Source of the DNA: JBBRXZ01 sp038232415
GTDB taxonomy: Bacteria > Patescibacteriota > Saccharimonadia > Saccharimonadales > UBA4665
Direction of reading: 5' to 3'
NCBI GenBank assembly: GCA_038232415.1
Contig: JBBSHY010000004.1
Span: 1 to 42,901 of the forward strand
DNA: 42,901 bases
The notes under the pieces are model-generated. The model did no database searches. It was given only the letters and a program-made list of their open reading frames with translations, and was not told where the DNA came from. Of the stretch, positions 1 through 7,731 are shown one piece after another. Each line of letters begins with the position of its first letter. The stretch's first letter is position 1. A program made the translations under genes and the position numbers.

Positions 1-54
1 ATGAAAAGCTGATACACCGCTCATCCCTGCTTATTCTTCCGATGCCTGGCTTTT

Positions 55-63
55 TGCTATACT
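55..63 (+). promoter_or_regulatory. extended -10 promoter, probable leaderless start
   Basis: TGC followed by TATACT (58-63) is an extended -10 box. Only seven bases separate the hexamer from the ATG at 71, so transcription should start at or next to the start codon. No Shine-Dalgarno sequence is present. Confidence 0.6.
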
Positions 64-70
64 GACCTCT

Positions 71-799
71 ATGTCACTTCCAAAAGTCGTCACTTTTATT
101 GCTCTGTTGGCGGCCATTGTAATGGTTGGTCTGGCCTTTGCCCGTCACAGAACTACAAACCTGTCTGCCAAACCGGCGGCCAGTATTCCGGGGGCGATTC
201 GTTATTTGCCCCTGGGCGATTCGTATACCATCGGCCAATCAGTACCGGAACAGGACCGCTGGCCAAATCAACTAGCCGCAAGGCTGGCAGCTAAAGGTAC
301 AACTCTTCAGATCGTGGCTAATCCGTCGGCCACCGGTTACACTACACAAGATTTGATCGACCATGAGCTGCCGCTGGTTACTCAGCTGAAGCCGGATTTC
401 GTAACCATCCTGATTGGCGTCAACGATTACGTGCAAGGCGTGCCAATAGGCACTTTTCAAAAGAATCTGGCGTACATTGTAGCAATGTTGCAACAAGAAA
501 TGACCAAGCCCAAAAATATTGTGCTTGTCACCATTCCCGACTACGGTAAAACACCTGCCGGCGCCCAATTTGGCTCGCCTCAAACCTCTCAAGCCGGCGT
601 GGAGGCCTTCAACGCCATTATCCAAAAAGTTGCCAGCAACCAAAAACTACCGCTAGCCGATATATTTCCCATCAGCCAGCAAGTTGCCGATGACCCTTCG
701 TTAATCGCCGGTGACGGCTTACACCCATCGGGCAAACAGTATACCGCCTGGACTAACATTATTTACGATACCATCCAGAGCAGCGGCCTACTCAAATAA
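71..799 (+). CDS. secreted/membrane-anchored SGNH (GDSL) hydrolase
   Basis: This is an SGNH-fold esterase or lipase-like hydrolase, probably acting outside the cytoplasmic membrane on an ester (lipid, acetylated glycan or similar). A hydrophobic N-terminal segment (about residues 5-24) acts as signal peptide or anchor. Block I is GDSYT with nucleophile Ser51, block III is GVND with Asn118, and block V is DGLHP with Asp215 and His218, so the catalytic set is complete. Block II Gly is likely within the NPSATGY stretch near residue 84-90. At 242 aa it has normal family length. It stands alone with its own promoter. The substrate cannot be read from the sequence. Confidence 0.88.
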   Translation: MSLPKVVTFIALLAAIVMVGLAFARHRTTNLSAKPAASIPGAIRYLPLGDSYTIGQSVPEQDRWPNQLAARLAAKGTTLQIVANPSATGYTTQDLIDHELPLVTQLKPDFVTILIGVNDYVQGVPIGTFQKNLAYIVAMLQQEMTKPKNIVLVTIPDYGKTPAGAQFGSPQTSQAGVEAFNAIIQKVASNQKLPLADIFPISQQVADDPSLIAGDGLHPSGKQYTAWTNIIYDTIQSSGLLK

Positions 800-915
800 A
801 AATATTTTCTGGAGGTTCATAGGGCTATCCATCCAGGCCGTACGATTAGTTACAGTGCATCTTAAGAAACCTGGTTAAGCTAGGGTTAATACTACATAAT
901 TATATTGGGGATTCC

Positions 916-1212
916 ATGGTATCAGTCGCACTCTTAGCAACTTTAGAAGCCAAACCAGGTAAAGTAACCGAGCTGTCGGATATGTTGAAAGGTGCGTTAG
1001 AGCTAGCCCAAGCCGAACAACAAACCATATCGTGGTATGCACTGCAGATAGGTGAAACCAAGTTTGGCATTTTTGACACGTTCGAGAGCGAGGAAGGTCG
1101 CCAGGCCCATCTAAACGGTCAGATCGCAGCCGCTTTAGTGGCGCATGCTGACGAACTTTTATCTGTGCCGCCCAAAATTGAACAAGTTACGATCTTGGCT
1201 GCCAAAGTGTAG
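916..1212 (+). CDS. ABM-domain (antibiotic biosynthesis monooxygenase-like) protein
   Basis: This is a 98-aa dimeric alpha+beta barrel protein of the ABM/YgiN family. The pattern is VALLATLEAKPGK at the start, then a helix, then SWYALQ, then FGIFDTFESEEGRQAHLNG, as in small quinone-oxidising or heme-independent monooxygenases. A GGGGA ribosome-binding site precedes the ATG, so this is an SD-led gene. It lies just outside the left direct repeat of the accessory cluster. Cofactor-free oxygenation, quinol oxidation and simple stress functions are all known in the family, and nothing here decides between them. Confidence 0.8.
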   Translation: MVSVALLATLEAKPGKVTELSDMLKGALELAQAEQQTISWYALQIGETKFGIFDTFESEEGRQAHLNGQIAAALVAHADELLSVPPKIEQVTILAAKV

Positions 1213-1307
1213 AATTCTACTGGCTTTAACACAAAACTTCCCTGTCCGAAAACAGCGGTTTTACTGTTACAAGCTTAGTATACGGTCAGGTCTTGTTTGA
1301 TGCACAT

Positions 1308-1348
1308 CTTGGCTGGGGCTAGGGGACATACGTCGCACTTTAAAACAT
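1308..1348 (+). repeat. imperfect direct repeat, left copy (candidate attachment site)
   Basis: Starts CTTGGCTGGGGCTAG and continues GGGACATACGTCGC. The right copy at 10512-10552 has the same 15 bases and then differs at three positions and one indel over about 41 bases. The core TTGGCTGGGGC also equals the 3' end of the tRNA-Gln gene as read on the plus strand (12327-12337). The two copies enclose the whole biosynthetic cluster. Confidence 0.6.
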
Positions 1349-1613
1349 CCGACCCTACCGCTGAGATGTGGTCATTGATTATTTAGCGAACAATGTCTGG
1401 CTTGCTTGAAATTCCAAAGCCAAGTAAATCCGGTGCAATGACTACCTATTTTTTTAGAGGAATATGCTCAAGCACCGTACCCCAATACGCAGAAGAGCCT
1501 AAAAGTCCATATATAAGCAACAATGGCTCACCTGGGCCTTGTCGATGCACAAAAAGCTGTCTATCCGGAAATAGCTTTAGTTTTATTTTCTCTGGGCAAA
1601 GTCGTCATATATA

Positions 1614-1619
1614 TATACT
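1614..1619 (+). promoter_or_regulatory. -10 box of the condensing-enzyme gene
   Basis: TATACT ends ten bases before the ATG at 1630. An overlapping TACTAT (1616-1621) would put it at eight bases. This supports 1630 as the true start and suggests a leaderless or nearly leaderless mRNA. No good -35 is visible. Confidence 0.5.
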
Positions 1620-1629
1620 ATTGGTGTTA

Positions 1630-2634
1630 ATGAATCCGATTATTACAAGTGTAAGTAATTATATACCTGAACACCGCCAGACTGGAAGCGAAATCGAGCA
1701 ACTCATTAGGGATGCAAGTCCTTCTGTTAGGATTCCAGAAGGAATATTCGAAATTCTGACTAGCATTAAAAGCCGACCGGTTGCAGCTGATGATGAGTTC
1801 CCATCAGTGTTAGCCGTAAAAGCCAGTCAAATTGCTCTTAAAAAGGCTGGCATGAAACCAACTGATCTAGATCTGATTCTCTTTGCTTCTGCTGGGCAAG
1901 ATATTCTTGAGCCTGCAACTGGCAATATCGTGCAAGATCTACTTGGTGCGATTTGCCCAATCATTGACATTAAAAATGCTTGCAATAGTTTTATTAATGG
2001 GCTGGAAGTAGCTCGTGCGTTCATCTTATCTGGTAAATACGAGCGTATTTTAGTTACAACTGGGGAGACTCCAACAAAAATAAGCCGGTACAAATTTGCG
2101 AACAGAGATGAGTTACGTGACGGCTTTGCTGGGCTAACACTCGGGGACGCAGGAGCTGCCGCAATTGTTGAGAAATCCAGTGATGGACAAGGAATCTATC
2201 TTGCAGACTTCACAACCCTGGGCCAGAACTGGGAGCTTGCTACACTGCTTGGTGGTGGCGCAAGACATCCATTTGGTGACGAGTTTGCTCGTTTTACGGG
2301 AGATGGCACAAAACTTAAGGATAAATTTATTGAAATTAATAAATCTCTTCTCGACAACGCGCTAAATCGTGCAGGAAAAACCTATGATGATTTCGCGCAA
2401 ATTTATATCCACCAAGTCTCTTATCCGTTTCTTGTTGAAACAATCGAGAAAATTGGTGCGCCGATGGATAAGATTTTTGTAACAGTTAAAGACTATGGCA
2501 ATCTTGTCTCTGCTAGTCTGCCAACGGCAATCTCGCTAAGTCTTGATCGTGGGAAAGTCAAAAGAGGCGACCATATACTAATTCTTGGTCTCGCCAGCGG
2601 CATCAGTGTTGGTATTATGATGGTCGAACTTTAA
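1630..2634 (+). CDS. 3-oxoacyl-ACP synthase III / OleA-type condensing enzyme
   Basis: This is a thiolase-fold condensing enzyme that would join an acyl thioester to a second acyl unit by Claisen condensation. With the start at 1630 it has 334 aa, normal for KAS III and OleA. The catalytic triad is complete: Cys118 in KNACNSF, His261 in YIHQVS and Asn291 in YGNLVSASLP. The ACNSF/NGLEVA stretch around the nucleophile resembles OleA as much as FabH. An upstream in-frame extension from 1393 is rejected because it is not KAS-like and the -10 box lies inside it. The 3' end overlaps the convergent acyl ligase by 20 bp. With OleC- and OleD-like genes nearby I favour an OleA-like role, joining two fatty acyl chains or acyl plus malonyl. 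A standalone FabH remains possible. Confidence 0.85.
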   Translation: MNPIITSVSNYIPEHRQTGSEIEQLIRDASPSVRIPEGIFEILTSIKSRPVAADDEFPSVLAVKASQIALKKAGMKPTDLDLILFASAGQDILEPATGNIVQDLLGAICPIIDIKNACNSFINGLEVARAFILSGKYERILVTTGETPTKISRYKFANRDELRDGFAGLTLGDAGAAAIVEKSSDGQGIYLADFTTLGQNWELATLLGGGARHPFGDEFARFTGDGTKLKDKFIEINKSLLDNALNRAGKTYDDFAQIYIHQVSYPFLVETIEKIGAPMDKIFVTVKDYGNLVSASLPTAISLSLDRGKVKRGDHILILGLASGISVGIMMVEL

Positions 2635-4174
2635 TCTGGGCTATTTGCTCGGAATGATGATTAATAATCTGTTTTCTGCTGAGCTTCAACGTATGCGTCC
2701 TTGGCAGTGCCTCTCCACTCGCAAGCGAAACTGACTTAACGCGAACACCAAATGGTAGTTTGGCATTCACGCGCTTAAGGAAAGGATCGACCTCTTTAAC
2801 TGAAGTAACAACAAATAGATGGAGATGGGGCTGCTTGTCATCACCAAGGTTAACTGCACAGCTTTCGTCAACTCCGGGCAAGCCGTCGGTGATTTTTTCA
2901 ATATCTTCAAGAAAGACCTTATCCCCGCTTGGAAATATGACGAGGTTTTTACTGCGACCCACCAATGTGAGGTTGCCTTTTCTGTCTATTCGACCGAGAT
3001 CCCCGGTATTAAAATACTCGGCATCGTGTCGCTCCGGCCAATAACCGTAAAATACACTGTCACCCTGAACCAATACTTCTCCTTCGTCATTCAAGATAAC
3101 CTTGAGGCTGCTGAGGGGTCTCCCGACACCACTCTGTGAACGTTTTTGACCCAAGGAAATACTCAGGACTGGCGAGGTCTCACTCAAGCCATAGCCAACT
3201 AATACACTGTAACCCAGACCTTGAAAAAAGTAGTCAAGCTTCTGTGCTAATGGAGCACCGCCAATCACAAAGGTTTTAAGACTTGTGCCGAATGCTTGAT
3301 GTACTTTTGCAAATACCCTTCTACGCACAGAAAGAGGCAGGAGTCTAGCCCTAATGACGAACGATTCAAAGGCTAGGCGTTTAGAGTCGGCAATACGTCC
3401 CAGGACGCCTTTACGCAATAGCTCTAGGATCCTCGGGACGGCAACAATCGTAGTTATGCGATGTTCCTTTATTGCTTCGACCAGAATGTCAGCCCGTATT
3501 TCTGACATATAAGTGATGGTTGCGCCACGATAGAGGGGTATAAATAATCCGCACATCTGCTCATAAGCATGAGATAAGGGCAGGATGGACAGGAGTTTCT
3601 CGTTGCCGTTCAGTCGATAAACTGCATCTACTCCAGCTAAGTTACTCAGCAGGTTCTTGTGGGTCAGCGTCACCCCTTTTGGCTGTGACCAAGTTCCAGA
3701 TGTGAGGATGATTTCAGCAATGGTGTCTCCATCCAAAGGTTCAAAACTATCAAGTTTGTTAGGCGAGGCCTTTTTCTTCAATAGTTCCGTAAAGATAATG
3801 TGCTTGGATTTAGTTTTTATGTCAAGTTTACTCTTGTGTATGATCAGACTAGGCTTAGTATGCTCGATCAGATCAGTCACAAGCTCACTATTCATACGAA
3901 CATCGACTGGTACGGCGATGTAGCCACCGTACAGGCAGGCCATAAATGTTACTACCCAATCGGAGCCAACAAGACCGTAGAGCATTACCCTGTCACCGAC
4001 CTGTAGCTTGTTACTGTTCTTTAGTGAAGACGTAACCTTTACAACCTTGGCTACCAGCTGACTATAGGTAAGGCCGTCATTGCTCCCATATGTTGCTAGA
4101 GCTTGCTTGGATCCATGCTTGGCAATATCAGATAATAACTGATTTATTGTTGTTGGGTGATTAGTTTTAGTCAT
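2615..4174 (-). CDS. AMP-forming fatty acyl-CoA/acyl-ACP ligase
   Basis: This is an adenylate-forming ligase of 519 aa that activates a carboxylate with ATP and transfers it to CoA or to ACP phosphopantetheine. The phosphate loop is TSGTWSQPKG (158-167), the acceptor motif YGLSET (328-333), the hinge region NTGD (Asp392) with Arg407, and the C-terminal lysine is Lys497 in THTLKLS. The sequence looks like long-chain acyl-CoA synthetases or acyl-ACP synthetases. It is transcribed divergently from the PPTase-ACP operon, from a shared 41-bp promoter region, so loading a free fatty acid onto the cluster's ACP is a reasonable job. AGAAGGAC about 13 bases upstream may act as a weak SD. Specificity is inferred. 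Confidence 0.85.
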   Translation of the reverse strand: MTKTNHPTTINQLLSDIAKHGSKQALATYGSNDGLTYSQLVAKVVKVTSSLKNSNKLQVGDRVMLYGLVGSDWVVTFMACLYGGYIAVPVDVRMNSELVTDLIEHTKPSLIIHKSKLDIKTKSKHIIFTELLKKKASPNKLDSFEPLDGDTIAEIILTSGTWSQPKGVTLTHKNLLSNLAGVDAVYRLNGNEKLLSILPLSHAYEQMCGLFIPLYRGATITYMSEIRADILVEAIKEHRITTIVAVPRILELLRKGVLGRIADSKRLAFESFVIRARLLPLSVRRRVFAKVHQAFGTSLKTFVIGGAPLAQKLDYFFQGLGYSVLVGYGLSETSPVLSISLGQKRSQSGVGRPLSSLKVILNDEGEVLVQGDSVFYGYWPERHDAEYFNTGDLGRIDRKGNLTLVGRSKNLVIFPSGDKVFLEDIEKITDGLPGVDESCAVNLGDDKQPHLHLFVVTSVKEVDPFLKRVNAKLPFGVRVKSVSLASGEALPRTHTLKLSRKQIINHHSEQIAQIKVRPS

Positions 4175-4200
4175 TCAAGTGAGTTGTCCTTCTAGAATAG

Positions 4201-4210
4201 GATAATATTA
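4201..4210. promoter_or_regulatory. symmetric divergent promoter
   Basis: The 8-bp palindrome TAATATTA (4203-4210) lies in the 41-bp gap between the divergent acyl ligase and PPTase genes. Read on the plus strand, TAATAT ends seven bases before the PPTase ATG (4216). On the minus strand TATTAT/TATTCT can serve the ligase gene. One symmetric -10 region may fire in both directions and tie the two transcripts together. Confidence 0.45.
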
Positions 4211-4215
4211 AGTGT

Positions 4216-4725
4216 ATGGGATATCGTTACAGTATAAAACAGATGAGTGACGCCAGAACTAATAATGATTGGCTAACAAAGGTACTCAAGGAGGAGTTTT
4301 TTCCGAATCAGAATGTACAGGTGCTCAGCGATCAATATGGCAAGCCAATACTTAAAGAGCCGCCTGGATATTTTATAAGCACTAGTGATTCCGGGGGGCT
4401 TGTGGCAGTGGTGGTACATTATAAGCCTATCGGTATTGATGTTGAGCATCTCAGAGAACGCATTCCGGAATTACTTCTGAACACAACCGGCGCAGCCGAG
4501 CGATTATCGCTGGAAGTTTTAGGAAAAGATGCAGTTTTAGCTGCATGGACGGCAAAAGAAGCCGCACAAAAATCTGACAGTAGAATTCATGATATGAAAG
4601 ACTACATTCTATCTGTTAAAGATAATAATCCTAAGGAGTTTGTTGTTCGCCGTGGGTCGATGGCATGGCAAGGTATTTGGTCTATTGAGCGGGATTATAT
4701 TTGCGCCCTAGCCTTTCGAGACTAG
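4216..4725 (+). CDS. 4'-phosphopantetheinyl transferase
   Basis: This enzyme transfers the 4'-phosphopantetheine arm of CoA to a serine of a carrier protein. The magnesium motif GIDVE (Asp75, Glu77) and the second motif WTAKEAAQK (Trp111, Lys114, Glu115) are intact. At 169 aa it is between the AcpS (about 120 aa) and Sfp (about 220 aa) classes, and its layout is closer to a compact Sfp-like enzyme. The partner is presumably the ACP encoded 18 bases downstream. It is the first gene of the operon running to 9557. The mRNA is probably leaderless. Confidence 0.85.
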   Translation: MGYRYSIKQMSDARTNNDWLTKVLKEEFFPNQNVQVLSDQYGKPILKEPPGYFISTSDSGGLVAVVVHYKPIGIDVEHLRERIPELLLNTTGAAERLSLEVLGKDAVLAAWTAKEAAQKSDSRIHDMKDYILSVKDNNPKEFVVRRGSMAWQGIWSIERDYICALAFRD

Positions 4726-4731
4726 TCAATC

Positions 4732-4737
4732 TATAAT
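4732..4737 (+). promoter_or_regulatory. internal consensus -10 box before the ACP gene
   Basis: A perfect TATAAT sits six bases before the ATG at 4744, in the 18-bp gap after the PPTase stop. It predicts a separate leaderless transcript starting at the ACP, in addition to read-through from 4216. Confidence 0.5.
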
Positions 4738-4743
4738 CAAGTT

Positions 4744-4971
4744 ATGCAAATTACTCGAGAGCAGTTCATTCAGTTGCTGCAAGAACTATTTGAAATCCCT
4801 GCCGGTAGTAGCGACTCACTTAACTTAGCAGACTATATTAAAGACTCAATCGATGTTGGCGAGCTATTAGCGGCACTCAAGATACGCTATTCAGTAACTT
4901 TAGAGCCTAATGATTTTCGCAAGGTTCATCTTTTGGGCGAGGTATGGGAATTGATCGAGGGAAAACAATAA
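4744..4971 (+). CDS. acyl carrier protein
   Basis: This is a 75-aa carrier protein. The helix II signature DSIDVGELLAAL has Ser35 as the expected phosphopantetheine attachment site, preceded by Asp34 as in the canonical DSL. The protein is acidic and helical, as expected. It lies directly between its presumed activator (PPTase) and a P450, an order that suggests the P450 acts on an ACP-bound chain. The seven residues before the attachment serine differ from FabF/FabH-pathway ACPs, and no fatty acid synthase genes lie nearby, so it is more likely a dedicated carrier of this cluster than a housekeeping ACP. Confidence 0.82.
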   Translation: MQITREQFIQLLQELFEIPAGSSDSLNLADYIKDSIDVGELLAALKIRYSVTLEPNDFRKVHLLGEVWELIEGKQ

Positions 4972-4973
4972 TC

Positions 4974-6185
4974 ATGAAAATCAAAGCTCGCTATAACGAA
5001 GAAATGGTCTATCTGGTCAATAGCCCATTCCAATATATGTTTACCCGCTCGACAAGATTCTTTGGCAAGTCTGTCTGGGTGCCAGGAGTGAGCTATTTCA
5101 TAAATGATCCTTACATCGCTAAAGAAGCTCTAAAAGATACCGAACACTTCAGCTCCAGTCACACTGGCAGTGTTGGCGAACTTATATCCTTGCTGATGGG
5201 TGTGGACTCCCAGGCACTACTCAATATGCAGGGTGACGGACATCATGACTTTAAGTTTAAGCTGCTTGCAATTTTTCAGCCGGAATTTATCGACCCTATG
5301 GTTGGCGATGCATTGAATGAAGAAGTTGCTGACATTAAAAAACGCCTTAAAAAGGGTGAGACGGTCGATATTGCTGCTTTCATTCGACGATGCACTGCGC
5401 GTATGACCTGTCAGATGATGGGTATCACAGCCAAAGATATGCATTACTTGGCTATGTTGCCACGTGTCGCCGAGCTGAGTGACAAGATTACTGGATTTTT
5501 AAATGTTGTTACCCATAACCTCAGTGACGAACAGCTGTCAACCGCTCGCTCCTATTACGATGAGTTTGTTGGGCTGGTCGAACCTTACTATGACAGTGCC
5601 GGGAAAGACGACCGCACTGTAATAGCCCAACTCAAGCACCGAGGGTTTAGCTTTGAAGACGCTAAAGCACTACTAGCGGTCTTGATGATTGCCGGCACAG
5701 AAACAGTGTCTGCTTCGTTGCCTCGAATTATTGCGATGCTGATTGACGATGAGCAATGGGAATACTTAGCATCACATAAAAATGAGTTGGAATATGCTCT
5801 TAATGAGGGGCTTCGCCTCACATCACCTTCGCCCATGATTTTGCACAGTGTGTTAAAAGATCATGAGATTGAGGGGTATAAGTTCAAAAAAGACCGTAGA
5901 TTACTCGTCATACTCGTGAATATATTAAAGAATCCCAGATATTTCCCCGATCCATTCAAGTACGACTTTCATCGTGAGCAAGATCCCAAAATTCGTAGCT
6001 TCTGGTTTGGCGCTGGACCGCACTTTTGCCTAGGCTCAGAATTAGCTAAGAAGGAACTCAGAACGATTATTGGTGCATTGCTTGATATCAAAGGTAAGCC
6101 GGTTATTGTGCAAAGGCGATATGGGCGTGGGAGCAGCTTCCCCGGCTATCAGACACTCAAGCTGAAGTATGAGAAAAGCAAGTAG
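4974..6185 (+). CDS. cytochrome P450
   Basis: This is a heme-thiolate monooxygenase of 403 aa, a normal soluble bacterial length with no membrane anchor. The I-helix motif is AGTETVS (240-246), where Glu-Thr replaces the usual Asp/Glu-Thr pair, the K-helix ExxR is EGLR (278-281), and the heme loop is FGAGPHFCLG with the proximal Cys352. I place the start at 4974, three bases after the ACP stop. A longer frame from 4944 would overlap the ACP. Neighbours suggest hydroxylation, desaturation or cleavage of an ACP-bound fatty acyl chain. It needs heme and an electron donor. No intact ferredoxin or reductase lies in the window, only a decayed reductase at 10141-10444. P450s are very rare in CPR genomes. 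Confidence 0.93.
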   Translation: MKIKARYNEEMVYLVNSPFQYMFTRSTRFFGKSVWVPGVSYFINDPYIAKEALKDTEHFSSSHTGSVGELISLLMGVDSQALLNMQGDGHHDFKFKLLAIFQPEFIDPMVGDALNEEVADIKKRLKKGETVDIAAFIRRCTARMTCQMMGITAKDMHYLAMLPRVAELSDKITGFLNVVTHNLSDEQLSTARSYYDEFVGLVEPYYDSAGKDDRTVIAQLKHRGFSFEDAKALLAVLMIAGTETVSASLPRIIAMLIDDEQWEYLASHKNELEYALNEGLRLTSPSPMILHSVLKDHEIEGYKFKKDRRLLVILVNILKNPRYFPDPFKYDFHREQDPKIRSFWFGAGPHFCLGSELAKKELRTIIGALLDIKGKPVIVQRRYGRGSSFPGYQTLKLKYEKSK

Positions 6186-7731
6186 CATACATCCGCCTAA
6201 AAGTGGCGGTGTGCTAGGTCTTATTGAAGAAACCGCTAAACAGTTTCCGGATAGAGTCGCTGTAAAACATACAAGCGGTAAGCATATTACGTACTCTGAG
6301 TTGATCAGCACCGCAAGGCGTGTTAGCGGTGGCCTCCTCGATAGAGGTTTTAAAGCTGGAGACAAGGCACTTCTGCTATCCAGGCCGGGCGTTGATGCCA
6401 CTATTTGGGTGTTGGGTGTCATGTACGCCGGTGGCGTAAGTGTGATTGCAGACCCAGGGATGGGGAAAACGGTCTTCGAGGAGCGTCTGAAGGCTGCTCA
6501 GCCCGATTGGGCGTTGATAGACGACGAGATCATACTTCTCAGCGCAGTGCCTCCACTGATGGCCTTAGCGCGGCGAAAGTTCGACATACCAGACATGCCC
6601 AAGATTCATGGCATAAAGGTGGTACATCACGGAAACCATCCTCTATTGGGGCTTAAGTATGCTGATTTTAAAGACTTCATTAAGCAAAAACAGCCCGCCC
6701 ACATTACTGCCCGTCACGACGCTAACACGGACGCCATTATTGTTTTTACCTCGGGTACCACAAGCAAGCCGAAGGGTGTTGTCCATACCTTCGGTTCGCT
6801 CATGGCCACGCTATCTATTATCGGCGGCATCATAAAGCCTGGTAAAGATGACGTATTTTATACCAATCAGCCATATTTCTTATTGATAGGCATCGGTCTC
6901 GGAACAACAGTACTGATCGAAACCAAGAGCCCAAAGCCCGAGCGGGTATTCGACAGTCTACGTACCCAGAGCGTCACTATAATGTTCGGACCACCCGGAG
7001 AATTATTGCCACTTATCGAGTACTGCAAGCAGCGCAGAGCTTTGTTGCCCCCAGCTGTCGCCAATATTTATCTGGGTTCAGCACCAGTCTACATTGGTTT
7101 CCTACGGAAGCTCGAGAGTGTTTTGCCTAGCTCCGCAAAAGTAACTTGCATTTATGGGATGACTGAAATCCTGCCAATTGCTACTGTGGACGGACACCAG
7201 AAATTAGCTGCTTCAGTGGAGGGTGATCTAGTAGGCCAGCCAGTTCGTGGTGTAAAAACTACGGTTCTGCCCGACGGAGAGCTAGTAGTTAAAGGTTCGC
7301 ATATGTGCAAGAACTATCTTGGAGATAATAGCGTCTTCAACGAAATTCATACTGGCGACAAAGTGCGGCTTGCCGGCAAAAATATTATTATGATTGGTCG
7401 CAAAAAGGACATGATCATTCGGGGAGACTACAATATTTACCCCGCACTTTATGAACCAATCATCGAATCTATTCCTGGAGTGCGAGCATGCGCATTAGTG
7501 GGTGTATATGATCAAATGAAAGACGACGAAAAAGTTGTTTTGGCAGTTGAGCAGGACGGCTCATCCTCTATATCAGAAGTATCTGTGGCAAAGAATCTGC
7601 AGTCGGGTACTTACTCAATAGATACGCATGCCTTGCCAGATGAAATTGTATTTATGCAACTTCCGCGTTCAGGGAGACAATTTAAGATCAATAAAGCTGC
7701 TATAGGAAGAATATTACAACGTAATGCCTAG
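6169..7731 (+). CDS. OleC-like AMP-dependent ligase (candidate beta-lactone synthetase)
   Basis: This is an adenylate-forming enzyme of 520 aa. The phosphate loop is FTSGTTSKPKG (around 193-203), the acceptor motif YGMTE (329-333), and TGD lies at 395-397, with a C-terminal lysine in SGRQFKINK. Several details recall the OleC family rather than ordinary acyl-CoA ligases: DPGMG near 95-99, FGPPGELLPL near 273-282 and NIYPALYEPII near 422-432. OleC adenylates a beta-hydroxy acid and closes a beta-lactone ring. It overlaps the P450 by 17 bp and the next gene by 8 bp, so translation is probably coupled. If it is not a lactone synthetase it would still activate a carboxylate made in this pathway. 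Confidence 0.8.
   Translation: MRKASSIHPPKSGGVLGLIEETAKQFPDRVAVKHTSGKHITYSELISTARRVSGGLLDRGFKAGDKALLLSRPGVDATIWVLGVMYAGGVSVIADPGMGKTVFEERLKAAQPDWALIDDEIILLSAVPPLMALARRKFDIPDMPKIHGIKVVHHGNHPLLGLKYADFKDFIKQKQPAHITARHDANTDAIIVFTSGTTSKPKGVVHTFGSLMATLSIIGGIIKPGKDDVFYTNQPYFLLIGIGLGTTVLIETKSPKPERVFDSLRTQSVTIMFGPPGELLPLIEYCKQRRALLPPAVANIYLGSAPVYIGFLRKLESVLPSSAKVTCIYGMTEILPIATVDGHQKLAASVEGDLVGQPVRGVKTTVLPDGELVVKGSHMCKNYLGDNSVFNEIHTGDKVRLAGKNIIMIGRKKDMIIRGDYNIYPALYEPIIESIPGVRACALVGVYDQMKDDEKVVLAVEQDGSSSISEVSVAKNLQSGTYSIDTHALPDEIVFMQLPRSGRQFKINKAAIGRILQRNA

Larger units (their letters stand above)
1213..1629. other. non-coding stretch with left direct repeat and KAS promoter
   Basis: About 417 bases lie between the ABM gene and the preferred start of the condensing enzyme. 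They hold one copy of an imperfect direct repeat (1308-1348) and an AT-rich promoter region just before 1630. A reading frame is open from 1393 in frame with the next gene. Its translation is cysteine- and serine-rich, of low complexity and unlike any KAS III N-terminus, so I do not count it as coding. Confidence 0.6.

Noticed and set aside
272..643. Long antisense frame inside the SGNH hydrolase gene
   Set aside because: It is a shadow of the opposite strand with no family resemblance or ribosome-binding site.
1393..1629. In-frame N-terminal extension of the KAS III-like gene
   Set aside because: The translation is Cys/Ser-rich and unlike KAS III, the family length fits a start at 1630, and a -10 box lies inside the extension.
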